Position numbers and translations under genes: made by a program. DNA of 64,000 nucleotides from Nonlabens agnitus (lineage in GTDB: Bacteria; Bacteroidota; Bacteroidia; Flavobacteriales; Flavobacteriaceae): positions 2,952,501 to 3,016,500 of the forward strand of contig NZ_MQUC01000003.1 of NCBI RefSeq assembly GCF_002994045.1, read 5' to 3'. Below the pieces are notes generated by a model that ran no database searches, was not told the DNA's origin, and was given only the letters and a program-made list of their open reading frames with translations. Each line of letters starts with the position of its first letter. Positions within the stretch are counted from its first letter, which is position 1. Shown here piece after piece: positions 9,544 to 18,244 of this stretch.

Positions 9544-9561
9544 CTCTGAAATAAATTCAGG
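9544..9561. repeat. intergenic hairpin repeat (CTGAA stem)
   Basis: CTGAA and TTCAG pair around ATAAA, followed by GGGCAAC. It resembles a second family of short flavobacterial intergenic repeats and lies 3' of the M48 gene, where it could help termination. Confidence 0.45.
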
Positions 9562-9602
9562 GCAACAGACAACCCGACATTAAATTTTTCTCTTGCCTCT
9601 TT

Positions 9603-10367
9603 CTACTGATACTTCTCTATAGCTTCCTTGATCTTCTGGATGCGATTTTCTGGATCTGGATGTGTGGATTGGAATTCTGGCACTCGGTTAGGACCGCCTG
9701 CGGCAGCAAGAATTTCCATGACGCCTATCATTTCATAGGGATCATAACCGGCATCGATCATCATTTTGACGCCTAGTTCGTCGCTTTGTAATTCATCTTC
9801 ACGACCGTATTTCATGGTAAGCATCTGGGCGATCGCTTGAGCGGCCTCGCCGCCGCCTTCTGCAGCAACGGAAACACCAGTGATGACACCATTAGCCAGT
9901 CCTTGTTGTTGAATGCGCTCTGCGCTGTGTCTTGCGATCACGTGACCTATTTCATGGCCCATCACACCTGCAAGCTGATCTTCATCTTCAAGTTGTGCAT
10001 ACAATGCCGCAGTAATAAAACACTGGCCGCCGGGTAATGCAAAGGCATTGATGGTTTGGTCATCTGCTAACAAATGAAAGTCCCATTTATAGTTACTGTT
10101 TTTAGCAACGCTACTTTGCACTAATTGATAACCTATACGATCCAATTGGTCTTGAGCCGCTTGATTTTGAAGTAAACCACCGTGTTGCTGCATCATGCTG
10201 GGTGCGGCACTCAAACCCATACTTATTTCTTCTTCTACGGTTAGATCTACATATTGTTTTTGACCTGTGTATTCATTGGTTGTCTCACTGGAACAAAATT
10301 TAAATACAGCAAAAGCCACAATGGCTAGGCCTATGAAGAGTCTAATGGTACCAGAGCGGCGTTTCAT
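9603..10367 (-). CDS. M48-family membrane-anchored zinc metalloprotease
   Basis: This 254-residue peptidase of family M48 probably acts in the periplasm on misfolded or envelope proteins. A hydrophobic N-terminal segment (about residues 8-24) is a signal anchor or a poor lipoprotein signal ending FKFC. The zinc motif HEIGH is at 138-142, and the third ligand is likely the Glu of SDELGVKMM near 199. The motif NAFALPGG at about 107-114 precedes it, as is usual for the YggG/LoiP/BepA-like group. It lies 24 bp after the VanY-like gene and is probably the last gene of the operon that begins with pepE. Confidence 0.88.
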   Translation of the reverse strand: MKRRSGTIRLFIGLAIVAFAVFKFCSSETTNEYTGQKQYVDLTVEEEISMGLSAAPSMMQQHGGLLQNQAAQDQLDRIGYQLVQSSVAKNSNYKWDFHLLADDQTINAFALPGGQCFITAALYAQLEDEDQLAGVMGHEIGHVIARHSAERIQQQGLANGVITGVSVAAEGGGEAAQAIAQMLTMKYGREDELQSDELGVKMMIDAGYDPYEMIGVMEILAAAGGPNRVPEFQSTHPDPENRIQKIKEAIEKYQ

Positions 10368-10391
10368 ATAAGATGGATTAGAAATTTAAAT

Positions 10392-11090
10392 CTACTCTTT
10401 TTCTAAAAGTAGCGCTGCGTTAATCCCTTGAATATGTTCCTTATAGTAGCGTTCTAACCTGGCATCGCTTATGTCGTCCATTCCCATGATATTTTGAGAG
10501 CGGAGAAACTTGACGAAGTCTATTTGATTCAGATATTGCTCAAGGTATTTTTTGGAAACTGGAGCATAGCTATAATGCCAAGGTTCATATTCAAAACCTG
10601 TACGATTATTATTCATGGTATAGACCAATTCAAATCCATACTCCGTCGAATGTTGATCCATCCAATCCTTTAATTTACAAAACGGGCCATCACCGTGAAA
10701 TTTATCGGTCACAAGAACAGAACCACTGTACTTGGCATTGCCGTCGATCAAATCCATGTCCGTTCCCCAATGATGTCTGGATGTTCCTGGAACTGTCGAA
10801 TATTCTACGATTTTATCAAAAATGGCATCAGGTGTTAAGCCTTGTGCTTCATACTTTGAGTATTTACCGTTCCAGATTTGACGCTGGCGATTGAAGCTGC
10901 GGTATCCAGAAGCCACTTCTATTTTTATACCGTCTTTAAGCGCTGCCGCCTGCATTTCCTTCAATGCCGCTTGGGTTTCTTTCTCTAACGAGTTGGATGG
11001 ATTTACAGATTGACCAGTCAATACTGCTGGCGTGATTTGAGCGGTAGTTAGGAAGCCAGACAAACAGAATAATGCTAATAAAAGTTTCAT
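10392..11090 (-). CDS. D-alanyl-D-alanine carboxypeptidase, M15 (VanY) family
   Basis: This is a 232-residue exported zinc peptidase expected to trim peptidoglycan stem peptides. A signal peptide covers about residues 1-17 (MKLLLALFCLSGFLTTA). The M15 hallmarks are SGYRSFNRQ near 61, SRHHWGTDMDL at 104-114 (zinc ligands His106 and Asp113), and EPWHYSY later, which supplies the third histidine and the catalytic glutamate. The start overlaps the stop of the GNAT gene upstream by four bases, so the two should be co-transcribed and translationally coupled. Nothing nearby suggests vancomycin resistance; ordinary wall remodelling is more likely. Confidence 0.88.
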   Translation of the reverse strand: MKLLLALFCLSGFLTTAQITPAVLTGQSVNPSNSLEKETQAALKEMQAAALKDGIKIEVASGYRSFNRQRQIWNGKYSKYEAQGLTPDAIFDKIVEYSTVPGTSRHHWGTDMDLIDGNAKYSGSVLVTDKFHGDGPFCKLKDWMDQHSTEYGFELVYTMNNNRTGFEYEPWHYSYAPVSKKYLEQYLNQIDFVKFLRSQNIMGMDDISDARLERYYKEHIQGINAALLLEKE

Positions 11091-11542
11091 AATGCTGCAT
11101 ACATTTTATAATGAGTGCCTATGTTTTTGACCTCAAACGGCTCACCATAACTGGTAAAACCTAAACGTTCATAAAACGGCACGGCCTTGATGCGTGCATT
11201 GAACCATAGGATGTCAATATTAAGTTCTTTTAGGCGATGGATGCCTTGGGTGACTATGTCTGCTCCAATGCCTTTTCCTTGGTGGTCTGCTACAACGCCC
11301 ATTCCTCTCAATTGATAATACGTGGTTTCTGCAGGGAAATTTATGGGTAAATCCACAGCTTCCGATTTCAAAAAGGTCGCGACACCTACATGCAGGTCAC
11401 CATCAAAAGCACCTAAATGAAAGGTGGTTGACAAATCATCGCCGTCCATTGCGCATTCCTCCAGCGGTCGTCCTACTCTCAAAACAGCATGGCGCACGCT
11501 GTAGGTTTCTAACGTGGTAATTTCCTTAATTGTAATAGGCAT
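11087..11542 (-). CDS. GNAT-family N-acetyltransferase
   Basis: This is a 151-residue cytoplasmic acetyltransferase of the GNAT fold, moving acetyl from acetyl-CoA to an unknown amine. The acetyl-CoA pyrophosphate loop is HQGKGIGA, inside MGVVADHQGKGIGADIV, and the closing element FYERLGFTSYGEPFEV is typical. It is the third of three adjacent, overlapping GNAT genes. It overlaps the preceding one by 17 bp and the following VanY-like gene by 4 bp. The substrate cannot be told from sequence. Confidence 0.85.
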   Translation of the reverse strand: MPITIKEITTLETYSVRHAVLRVGRPLEECAMDGDDLSTTFHLGAFDGDLHVGVATFLKSEAVDLPINFPAETTYYQLRGMGVVADHQGKGIGADIVTQGIHRLKELNIDILWFNARIKAVPFYERLGFTSYGEPFEVKNIGTHYKMYAAL

Positions 11543-12059
11543 CTCTAGTCAATTTATAATAACGTCCAGGCAATAATCCATCCCATAAAAATCGATGGTC
11601 TAGTTGAAACCCCAACTTTTCGGCCACGCGTTGTGATCCAATATTTTGTTCATGTACATGAGCAATGATTTGATCTTTTTGATGGTGGTCAAAGGCAAAT
11701 TTCAGCATTTTGTGACAAGCCTCAGTGGCATACCCTTTTCCCCATTGGGATCTTAGCAGACGGTAGCCTATGTCTGTAATCTGTGAGGCCTCGTGTGTTT
11801 TGATGCCGCAAAACCCAACAAACTCTTTGGATGTTTTATCAATTACCGCCAGGCGTCCCATGTGATATTTTTGAATTTGTCCCGTTGGATTGTTGGTATA
11901 GTCTTCAATAAAATCCTCTGCAGCGGCAATGGATTCAAAGGGCACATCGCCAGTATATCTCATCACTTCCTCATCATTGTTCATGAGATAGAAATGAGAA
12001 GCATCCCTTTTTTCAAAAGGACGCAACAACAATCTTTCCGTTTCAAAATTTAGATTCAT
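11526..12059 (-). CDS. GNAT acetyltransferase, RimJ/RimL type
   Basis: This is a 177-residue protein that begins FETERLLLRPFEKRDASHFY, the usual opening of RimJ/RimL-like N-acetyltransferases. These often act on N-terminal amines of proteins or on small molecules. The CoA loop is SQWGKGYATEA, followed by VHEQNIGSQRVAEKLGFQ, which fits the C-terminal part of the fold. It overlaps both flanking GNAT genes, by 4 bp upstream and 17 bp downstream, so it belongs to the same transcript. The substrate is unknown. Confidence 0.88.
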   Translation of the reverse strand: MNLNFETERLLLRPFEKRDASHFYLMNNDEEVMRYTGDVPFESIAAAEDFIEDYTNNPTGQIQKYHMGRLAVIDKTSKEFVGFCGIKTHEASQITDIGYRLLRSQWGKGYATEACHKMLKFAFDHHQKDQIIAHVHEQNIGSQRVAEKLGFQLDHRFLWDGLLPGRYYKLTRDAYYN

Positions 12060-12346
12060 CCCACGCGCACGTCACTCCATTCCTCATGCTGGTCAAAAAC
12101 GACTTCGGCAAATGGACATAGCGGATTGATTTTTAAGTGGTTCGCTTTCGCGTAAGCGTAACTCTCCTCAATCATTTTGCTGCCTAGGCCTTGATTTTCA
12201 TGTTCTGGCTGTACCTCTGTATGGTCAATGGTCATCACGCCATCTTCCAGTGAGTAGGTCAATTCTGCAATGGTTTGATCGTCTTGCTTGAGGTAAAAAA
12301 TACCGCGACGGTCGTTCTGTTTATGTTGGATATTGTCTGTATTCAT
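12056..12346 (-). CDS. small GNAT-like acetyltransferase (YjdJ/NATD1 type)
   Basis: This 96-residue protein has the shortened GNAT fold of the YjdJ/NATD1 group. The sequence runs RRGIFYLKQDDQTIAELTY, then ENQGLGSKMIEE as the CoA loop, then the group-typical LCPFAEVVFDQH. It may protect or modify small molecules; no substrate is evident. A decayed copy of the dispersed palindrome (12144-12157, one mismatch) encodes its AYAKANH segment. It lies 15 bp after pepE and overlaps the next GNAT gene by 4 bp. Confidence 0.85.
   Translation of the reverse strand: MNTDNIQHKQNDRRGIFYLKQDDQTIAELTYSLEDGVMTIDHTEVQPEHENQGLGSKMIEESYAYAKANHLKINPLCPFAEVVFDQHEEWSDVRVG
12144..12157. repeat. decayed copy of the dispersed palindrome
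   Basis: The core has one mismatch (GCTTTCGCGTAAGC). It is in frame in the small GNAT gene, where it encodes AYAKA. Confidence 0.8.
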
Positions 12347-12361
12347 GGTGTCTAGATAAAT

Positions 12362-13084
12362 TTAGTGGTTTAAGTTAAGGGTTGCAAAATCAGTTTCTGG
12401 TTCAATTTCCATGGGTGCTTTTCCTGCCTGAAAAAGCCTGGCTTTGAGCGTGCCTTTAAGGATTTCGGTCGTTCCTTGGACATCGATAAAACTACCTTCA
12501 CGCAGCCCTATGACTGGAATGTGATTGTATATGTGAAATTCATTAATGCGTTGCTCGCGAGTCTCGCCCATGTGCTGGTCGCCCTCAATAGGATCTTGAT
12601 AATGCGGATTGATATTATAGGCCAAAGCTCCAGTAGCCTTAAAACTGGAAGGTTGTACGACCGGCATATCATTAGTGGTTCTTATGTTGAGCCCACAAAT
12701 ATTACTGCCGGCACTAGTGCCCAGATAAAAAACACCTTGATATATGACTTTGCGCAACGGTTCGACTAACTGCAAATCGTGAAGCATTTTGATTAACTGA
12801 AAAGTGTTGCCGCCGCCAGTAAAGATTCCTTGAGCATCTTGAATGGCTTTAATGGGATCCTCAAATTCATGAATACCCTTTACGTTCACATGCATCGTTT
12901 GAAAAACAGCTCTAACCTTACTGGTATAATCATCATGGCTAATGCCACCAGGTCTTGCAAAAGGAATAAAAAGAAGCTCTTTGATAGACGCTGCTTTTAA
13001 TCTTTTGGAAAGGAAAGGTGTCAGATACTCCAGATAGCCACCGCCATAAAGCGTCGAGGTACTGGCAACAATCATATTTCTCAT
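12362..13084 (-). CDS. pepE: dipeptidase E (peptidase S51)
   Basis: This is a 240-residue cytoplasmic serine dipeptidase of family S51, which in the known enzymes cleaves Asp-X dipeptides. Seen in the sequence are GIFTGGGNTFQLI at about 87-99, the nucleophile motif GTSAGS (Ser124 by my count), and NPHYQDP with a histidine near 161, as in the E. coli enzyme. It is the first gene of a tightly packed minus-strand operon: pepE, three GNAT genes, the VanY-like gene and the M48 gene. Cyanophycinase belongs to the same fold, but its length and motifs match PepE better. Confidence 0.87.
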   Translation of the reverse strand: MRNMIVASTSTLYGGGYLEYLTPFLSKRLKAASIKELLFIPFARPGGISHDDYTSKVRAVFQTMHVNVKGIHEFEDPIKAIQDAQGIFTGGGNTFQLIKMLHDLQLVEPLRKVIYQGVFYLGTSAGSNICGLNIRTTNDMPVVQPSSFKATGALAYNINPHYQDPIEGDQHMGETREQRINEFHIYNHIPVIGLREGSFIDVQGTTEILKGTLKARLFQAGKAPMEIEPETDFATLNLNH

Positions 13085-13181
13085 GGCGATGAGTTGGTTT
13101 TAACCAAAGGTATTTAACAATTTTCAGGCAGTATGCACGGCGCACTCTTTATAACTTTATATTAGTATTTAATCCCATCCC

Positions 13182-14003
13182 ATGAAATATCTCTTACTTT
13201 TTTTATTGATAACCAGCGCTGCGTTCGCACAAGATCGCGTCCAGATAGAAGGAACCATCCTAGGCGTGACTAAAGAACCGCTGGACGGCATCACCATTTT
13301 TAATGGGAACACCTTAGAAGGTACGGTGACTAATCTAGACGGGAAGTTTTATATGGATGTGCGTGTGGGCGACAAATTGTCCTTCAGCGCTTTGCAATAC
13401 GATCCATTTACCTTGACCGTGACAGAAACCACGGTAGAAAACAGAAAAACCCAGCTCGTTTTTACTCAAGGCGTCAACTTGCTGGATGAAGTCGTTGTGA
13501 CCGATGAGTCTATTGTAGTAGCGGTCAAAAAGACTGAAATGCCAGAAACTGGACTGGACAAGGTAAGCGAGCGCAACATAAGAACTGCTGCGGTAGACCG
13601 CATCGAGAACACTTTTTCTGACCGTATACGCCAGCCAGAAGAAATCCCGTTGGAAAATACAGCGTTCAATCAGAGCCAGCTGCGATACAATTCCTTCAAT
13701 CTTGTGGGTTTGCTGGGTGGTTTGTTGATTGAAGGCGCATTGCGCAACGTCGACCTATCTGTGGACGCACCTAGCAAACAAGAAACTCGATTCAAAGAGA
13801 CGCTGCTTCAAAATGAGTACAGCACCGAGTATCTTGTGGATTACCTTGACATTCCAGAGGACAAACTTTTTGAATTCATGGTATTTGCTCAAGAAAAAGG
13901 TTTGAATAAAGCCATGTTGTTGCCAGAAAATGAATTTCAATTGCTACAATTCCTGGATGAGCAGGCGACCACATTCAAGAAAAGGATTGCTACAAAAGAA
14001 TAA
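13182..14003 (+). CDS. exported carboxypeptidase-regulatory-like domain protein
   Basis: This is a 273-residue exported protein. The signal peptide MKYLLLFLLITSAAFA is followed by a carboxypeptidase D regulatory-like beta-sandwich (about residues 20-105: VQIEGTILGVTKEPLDGITI, then TNLDGKFYMDV). The sequence NLLDEVVVTD comes next, as at the start of TonB-dependent receptors, but no plug or barrel follows. The C-terminal half is charged and predicted helical, with no known motif. Such free-standing proteins are common in Flavobacteriia and their role is not known. The next gene, 69 bp downstream on the same strand, is probably expressed with it. Confidence 0.8.
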   Translation: MKYLLLFLLITSAAFAQDRVQIEGTILGVTKEPLDGITIFNGNTLEGTVTNLDGKFYMDVRVGDKLSFSALQYDPFTLTVTETTVENRKTQLVFTQGVNLLDEVVVTDESIVVAVKKTEMPETGLDKVSERNIRTAAVDRIENTFSDRIRQPEEIPLENTAFNQSQLRYNSFNLVGLLGGLLIEGALRNVDLSVDAPSKQETRFKETLLQNEYSTEYLVDYLDIPEDKLFEFMVFAQEKGLNKAMLLPENEFQLLQFLDEQATTFKKRIATKE

Positions 14004-14072
14004 AAGGTTCATTTTTAGGCATTGTTATTGCTCAAAAAAGATTGGCAATCGCCATAATTGAATACACATTCT

Positions 14073-14654
14073 ATGAAATTGACTAAAGTAGCCGTAATCA
14101 TCACGGTTCTTTTTGGTGCCCTTGCAAGCACCGCTTCCACTATCAAGGAGGCTTTTGATTTACCCATAGTTGTTGAGGGTTCTCGCTTTCGCGAAAGCGA
14201 ACTCATCCAACAATACCACAAATATTATCTGTCTGTTTCCAACGTGAAATACAACGAGAAAAGTAAGGCCCTGCAAATGGTTTCCCGATTTTTTATTGAT
14301 GACCTAGAAGATGTTCTCAATGAACGCATGGATAAAAAGGTCACGCTGGGAAATCCCGATGGTCTTGAAGAACTCAAACCGATCTTGAATCGTTACATCA
14401 ATAGTAGACTGCGTGTTAAGGCCGATGGAACCACTACAGATCCTACCGTTATAGGTGCAGAATATGATGCTGACCAAATTATCATCTACATAGAATTACC
14501 GGCCGCAAAACAGCCCAAAACTGTTGAGGTGAGTTATAAGGCCTTGTTCGAACTTTTTCCCGAGCAAAAAAATCTTGTGCATTTCAAAATGGGCAGCCAG
14601 CGTAAATCACTGCTTAACAGCATGGATACGCCTACAGATCGCGTAAACTTTTAA
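14073..14654 (+). CDS. exported protein of unknown function
   Basis: I do not recognise this protein of about 193 residues. The start is placed at the ATG at 14073. The in-frame TTG at 14058 would only add MNTHS before a good signal peptide (MKLTKVAVIITVLFGALAST). The mature part is mixed alpha/beta without a clear motif. FRESEL near its N-terminus is encoded by a dispersed palindrome copy. It follows the carboxypeptidase-regulatory protein on the same strand, and both are plausibly envelope proteins. Confidence 0.72.
   Translation: MKLTKVAVIITVLFGALASTASTIKEAFDLPIVVEGSRFRESELIQQYHKYYLSVSNVKYNEKSKALQMVSRFFIDDLEDVLNERMDKKVTLGNPDGLEELKPILNRYINSRLRVKADGTTTDPTVIGAEYDADQIIIYIELPAAKQPKTVEVSYKALFELFPEQKNLVHFKMGSQRKSLLNSMDTPTDRVNF
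14185..14198. repeat. dispersed palindrome, copy 5 (coding)
   Basis: This is an exact core, read as FRES in the frame of the exported protein, showing that different frames of the palindrome are tolerated. Confidence 0.95.
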
Positions 14655-14718
14655 AGGGATACCGTAATTAGATCCTAATATTCTTAAATTAGCAGCAACT
14701 AGAAAAAAACACCAATTA

Positions 14719-17025
14719 ATGAAAGCAATCAAACTTTTGTTCATGAGTATGATGCTCATTTCTTTTGGCGCTTTTGCACAAGATGCACCTGCCGAAGAAA
14801 AAGCACCAGAACACTACAACGAGAACAAATTCCGTCAAATGTATCAGGAGTTCTCAACTCCTAACGAATACCGTAGCGCCAGTGGTGCTCCAGGTCCAGC
14901 GTACTACCAACAGCGCGCAGACTACAAAATGGACGTACGCCTGGATGATGCAAACCATCACCTATACGGTTATGAAACCATTACCTATACTAACAAATCT
15001 CCAGATGTCCTAAGCTATTTGTGGGTGCAACTGGATCAAAATATGCGTGCCAAGGACAGTAAAACCCCTTTGATTGAAGGTGGAAGAATCGATCCCTATG
15101 CAACTCCAGCCGGATTTACCGGTAGCTTCTTGGAGCAGCCATTTGATGGTGGTTTCAACATCACCAAGGTTTTGGACAGTAAAGGAAATCCCTTAAAATA
15201 CACTATCAACCAAACCATGATGCGTGTAGAGATGCCAGAGCCACTAGAGTCTGGTGACGATTTTGAATTTGATATTGAATGGGATTATAACATCAACGAT
15301 CACGTGAACGGCCGCGGCCGTAGTGGTTATGAGCAAACTCCAGATGGGAACCGCTCTTATGTTATCGCTCAATTCTATCCACGTATGGCAGTTTATAATG
15401 ACGTTGAAGGATGGCAAAACAGCCAGTTCTGGGGACGTGATGAGTTTGCATTGCCATTCGGTTCTTTTGAAGTGAATATCACTGTGCCTTCTGACCACTG
15501 GTTAGACGGTACCGGTAAATTGACTAACCGTAAGGATGTTTATACCAAAGAAGAAATGAATCGCTATGAAAGAGCGATGAAGTCTTATGAGAAGCCTGTG
15601 ATCATTAGAACACAAGCAGAAGCTGAAAAGTTTGCTCAAGGAAGTGCAGAAACCACAACGACTACCAAAACCTGGAAGTTAAAAGCAGACTTCGTACGTG
15701 ACTTTGGATGGACATCTTCTAGAAGATACATTGCAGACGCGATGGCGGTAAAAGTAGGTAAGAGCGATGTGATGGCAGTTTCCATCTATCCGCCAGAAGG
15801 TAATCCTCTATGGGAACAATGGTCCACTTATGCCGTTGCACAAACATTGAAGTCGTACTCAAGAATGACTTTTGATTATCCTTATCACAAGGCGATCTCT
15901 GTACACGCTAAGAATCAAGGGATGGAATATCCTATGATTTGTTGGAATTATGGTCGTCCAGAGCCAGACGGTTCTTATTCTGACCGTGTGAAATATGGTA
16001 TGATTTCCGTAATTATTCACGAGGTAGGACACAACTATTTCCCGATGATCGTGAACTCTGACGAGCGCCAGTGGACCTGGATGGATGAAGGTTTGAACAC
16101 TTTTGTACAGTATGTAGCAGAGCAAGATTTTGGTGAAAGCTATCCAGAAGCCCTTAAGGGTGACACAGATCTTGATAAATATCCATCACGTCGCGGTCCA
16201 GCAGCAGCCATCGTTCCTTACATGGGCGGTGACCAGCGTTATATCGCACCTATTATGACCAAAGGTTTGAACACATATCAGTTTGGTTCTAACGCTTATG
16301 CGAAACCTGCTACAGGTCTAAACATCTTGCGTGAAACGATCATGGGTAGAGACTTGTTTGACTACGCCTTCCGTGAGTATTCCAACAGATGGATGTTCAA
16401 GCACCCGACGCCAGAGGATTTCTTCCGTACTATGGAAGATGCCAGTGCAGTGGATCTAGACTGGTTCTGGAGAGGTTGGTTCTATTCTACTCAATATACA
16501 GATATGGCGATAGGTGGTGTTGATCAATACTACGTTTCCAATGAAGTAAATGCTGAGATGAAAGAATTAGCGGCAGAACGTAACATACCACTTGAGCGAT
16601 TCAAAGGTTTGGTATTCATGGTCAAAAAAGACTCTGAAGACTATAAGGCCGAAATGAATGGTCAAGATCCTAAAGAAGATGCGGTTGCTTTGAAAGAATA
16701 CTTGATGGACAACTTCACACCAGAAGAAAGAGCACAGCTTAAAAACCCTAAGTACTTCTACCAAATCACTGTTGACAAACCAGGTGGATTGGTAATGCCT
16801 ATTATTTTAGAATACACCTATGCTGATGGTTCTACTGAAAAAGTAACGCACCCAGCAGAAATTTGGAGATACAATGATAAGCAGGTAACCTTGTCTAAAG
16901 GTTCTGCTAAGGAGATCACTAAAATCGTTATCGATCCAGATCTTGAAACAGCAGATATCGACGTGTCTAACAACGCATGGCCACAAGAAGCTACAGTAGA
17001 CAAGTTCGAAGAAATGAAAAACTAA
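14719..17025 (+). CDS. exported M1-family zinc metallopeptidase
   Basis: This is a 768-residue exported peptidase of the M1 (aminopeptidase N-like) family. A signal peptide (about 1-20, ending SFGAFA) is followed by the N-terminal beta saddle, containing YKMDVRLDDANHHLYGYETITY. The catalytic site HEVGH is at 434-438, with the distal zinc ligand Glu457 in WMDEGLNTF, the HExxH-x18-E spacing of the clan. GMEYPMICW upstream occupies the place of the usual GAMEN motif, so it may act as an endopeptidase or have altered exopeptidase specificity. It is likely periplasmic and scavenges peptides. A strong terminator follows. Confidence 0.9.
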   Translation: MKAIKLLFMSMMLISFGAFAQDAPAEEKAPEHYNENKFRQMYQEFSTPNEYRSASGAPGPAYYQQRADYKMDVRLDDANHHLYGYETITYTNKSPDVLSYLWVQLDQNMRAKDSKTPLIEGGRIDPYATPAGFTGSFLEQPFDGGFNITKVLDSKGNPLKYTINQTMMRVEMPEPLESGDDFEFDIEWDYNINDHVNGRGRSGYEQTPDGNRSYVIAQFYPRMAVYNDVEGWQNSQFWGRDEFALPFGSFEVNITVPSDHWLDGTGKLTNRKDVYTKEEMNRYERAMKSYEKPVIIRTQAEAEKFAQGSAETTTTTKTWKLKADFVRDFGWTSSRRYIADAMAVKVGKSDVMAVSIYPPEGNPLWEQWSTYAVAQTLKSYSRMTFDYPYHKAISVHAKNQGMEYPMICWNYGRPEPDGSYSDRVKYGMISVIIHEVGHNYFPMIVNSDERQWTWMDEGLNTFVQYVAEQDFGESYPEALKGDTDLDKYPSRRGPAAAIVPYMGGDQRYIAPIMTKGLNTYQFGSNAYAKPATGLNILRETIMGRDLFDYAFREYSNRWMFKHPTPEDFFRTMEDASAVDLDWFWRGWFYSTQYTDMAIGGVDQYYVSNEVNAEMKELAAERNIPLERFKGLVFMVKKDSEDYKAEMNGQDPKEDAVALKEYLMDNFTPEERAQLKNPKYFYQITVDKPGGLVMPIILEYTYADGSTEKVTHPAEIWRYNDKQVTLSKGSAKEITKIVIDPDLETADIDVSNNAWPQEATVDKFEEMKN

Positions 17026-17047
17026 AAATTCTCATGGAATAATTATC

Positions 17048-17078
17048 AAGCCAGATTCACAATGAATCTGGCTTTTTT
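17048..17078 (+). terminator. Rho-independent terminator after the M1 peptidase
   Basis: A 12-bp stem (AAGCCAGATTCA with TGAATCTGGCTT) with a 3-base loop is followed by a T run. It contains the ATG at 17062, which therefore is unlikely to be the start of the next gene. Confidence 0.92.
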
Positions 17079-17091
17079 ATGTTTGTACGTT

Positions 17092-17919
17092 ATGAGAAAA
17101 CACTTTTTCTATATCGTGGTTAGTTTTCTGGCTTTAAGCTTTGTTGCTTGTGATGATGATATCATTAGTGATGACGAGTTGGTCGAAGTCATTGAGCCTG
17201 TAGATGATCTTGTGAGATTGCAGGGCATCACAATAGAGGACGATGCAGCTACCGTGATTCAGGAAATAGAGATTGATTACGATGAAGATTCATTGATCAG
17301 GCAGATCACGTTCTCAGGCATGGAAAACGCCTTATATACGATGACTTATGCGATTAATGATCGGTTGATAGCCTTTGAGAAAGTGCATAATGGTCAAACG
17401 ACTAGCAACACGCTGAATTATAATAATAACCTCATCACCTTGACTACAACATTTCCAGATGCTACCGTACAGCAAAAGGAATTAAGTATTGACTTTCAAA
17501 ACAGGATCAACTTCGTTAGAACCTTTGATAGTGCCACTAACGGCTCAAGAACTGCCACTGATCAAACCCAATACGTGTACTCGCAAAACTTCAATGTGGA
17601 GCGTATCAACGATCTGAGACCAACGGGAAACTCTATTGAATCCACTACAGAGCTTACTTATCTATTCAACAACAATCCGTTTAGGGATATGAACGATGTG
17701 ATAAGGTTTTTGATTTTCGAAGAGTTCGTTCCTTATACCAGGTATTTACCGGCAACGCTGGAAGAGCGATTCAATTCCAACGGTCCACCTGTAGATGGCA
17801 GGTTTGTGTCTTACGATTACACCTTGCAGGAAGACGATTTTCCCAGTTCTAGAACCGTATCGTCCACTACGGCAACCGGTACTCAAACCACGGTAGAGAC
17901 TTTTATCTACATGCCTTAA
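17092..17919 (+). CDS. lipoprotein of unknown function
   Basis: This is a protein of about 275 residues that I do not recognise. The start is set at the ATG at 17092 because the upstream in-frame ATG at 17062 lies inside the preceding terminator hairpin. The start at 17092 gives a clean lipoprotein signal, MRKHFFYIVVSFLALSFVAC, with the Cys acylated. An acidic linker (DDDIISDDELVEV) follows. The remainder is rich in beta strands with Thr- and Asn-rich turns, similar in style to YD-repeat-like or beta-propeller lipoproteins of Bacteroidota. It is probably on the outer membrane; the function is unknown. Confidence 0.78.
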   Translation: MRKHFFYIVVSFLALSFVACDDDIISDDELVEVIEPVDDLVRLQGITIEDDAATVIQEIEIDYDEDSLIRQITFSGMENALYTMTYAINDRLIAFEKVHNGQTTSNTLNYNNNLITLTTTFPDATVQQKELSIDFQNRINFVRTFDSATNGSRTATDQTQYVYSQNFNVERINDLRPTGNSIESTTELTYLFNNNPFRDMNDVIRFLIFEEFVPYTRYLPATLEERFNSNGPPVDGRFVSYDYTLQEDDFPSSRTVSSTTATGTQTTVETFIYMP

Positions 17920-17968
17920 TTAACGCTTTTGAATATCTAAGATCTTGCTGGGATCGTATATTTGCATC

Positions 17969-18244
17969 ATGGTTTCATTGCCCCTTTTTATAAGTATGCC
18001 AGAAATGATGATCGTAGGATTGGTCATTATTTTGGTATTTGGTTCTGATAAGCTACCCGAAATTGTTCGAGGTATCGCAAAGGCTATGAATACCGTGCGT
18101 AATGCCACTGACGATATCAAAAATGAGATCACCAAATCTGCCGATGAGCACGGTTTCTCAAAAGATATCAAGGAAATCACCAAACAAATTGAGCAAGTCA
18201 AGGATCAGATTGAAGATTCTGGATCCATCAAACGCAAGTTCTAA
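17969..18244 (+). CDS. tatA: twin-arginine translocase subunit TatA/TatE
   Basis: This is a 91-residue Tat pore-forming subunit that helps export folded proteins across the inner membrane. A single transmembrane helix (about 10-28, MPEMMIVGLVIILVFGSDKLPE) contains the family motif FGxxxLPE. An amphipathic helix (VRGIAKAMNTVRNATDDI) and a charged tail follow. The start is the ATG at 17969; the TTG at 17945 is less likely. A TATATTTG -7-like element sits just upstream (17957-17964). The stop shares one base with the start of the PAP2 gene. The TatC and other Tat partners are not in the window. Confidence 0.9.
   Translation: MVSLPLFISMPEMMIVGLVIILVFGSDKLPEIVRGIAKAMNTVRNATDDIKNEITKSADEHGFSKDIKEITKQIEQVKDQIEDSGSIKRKF

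Noticed and set aside
17062..17091. Upstream ATG as start of the lipoprotein gene
   Set aside because: It lies in the terminator hairpin of the M1 gene and would put ten residues ahead of an otherwise ideal lipoprotein signal.
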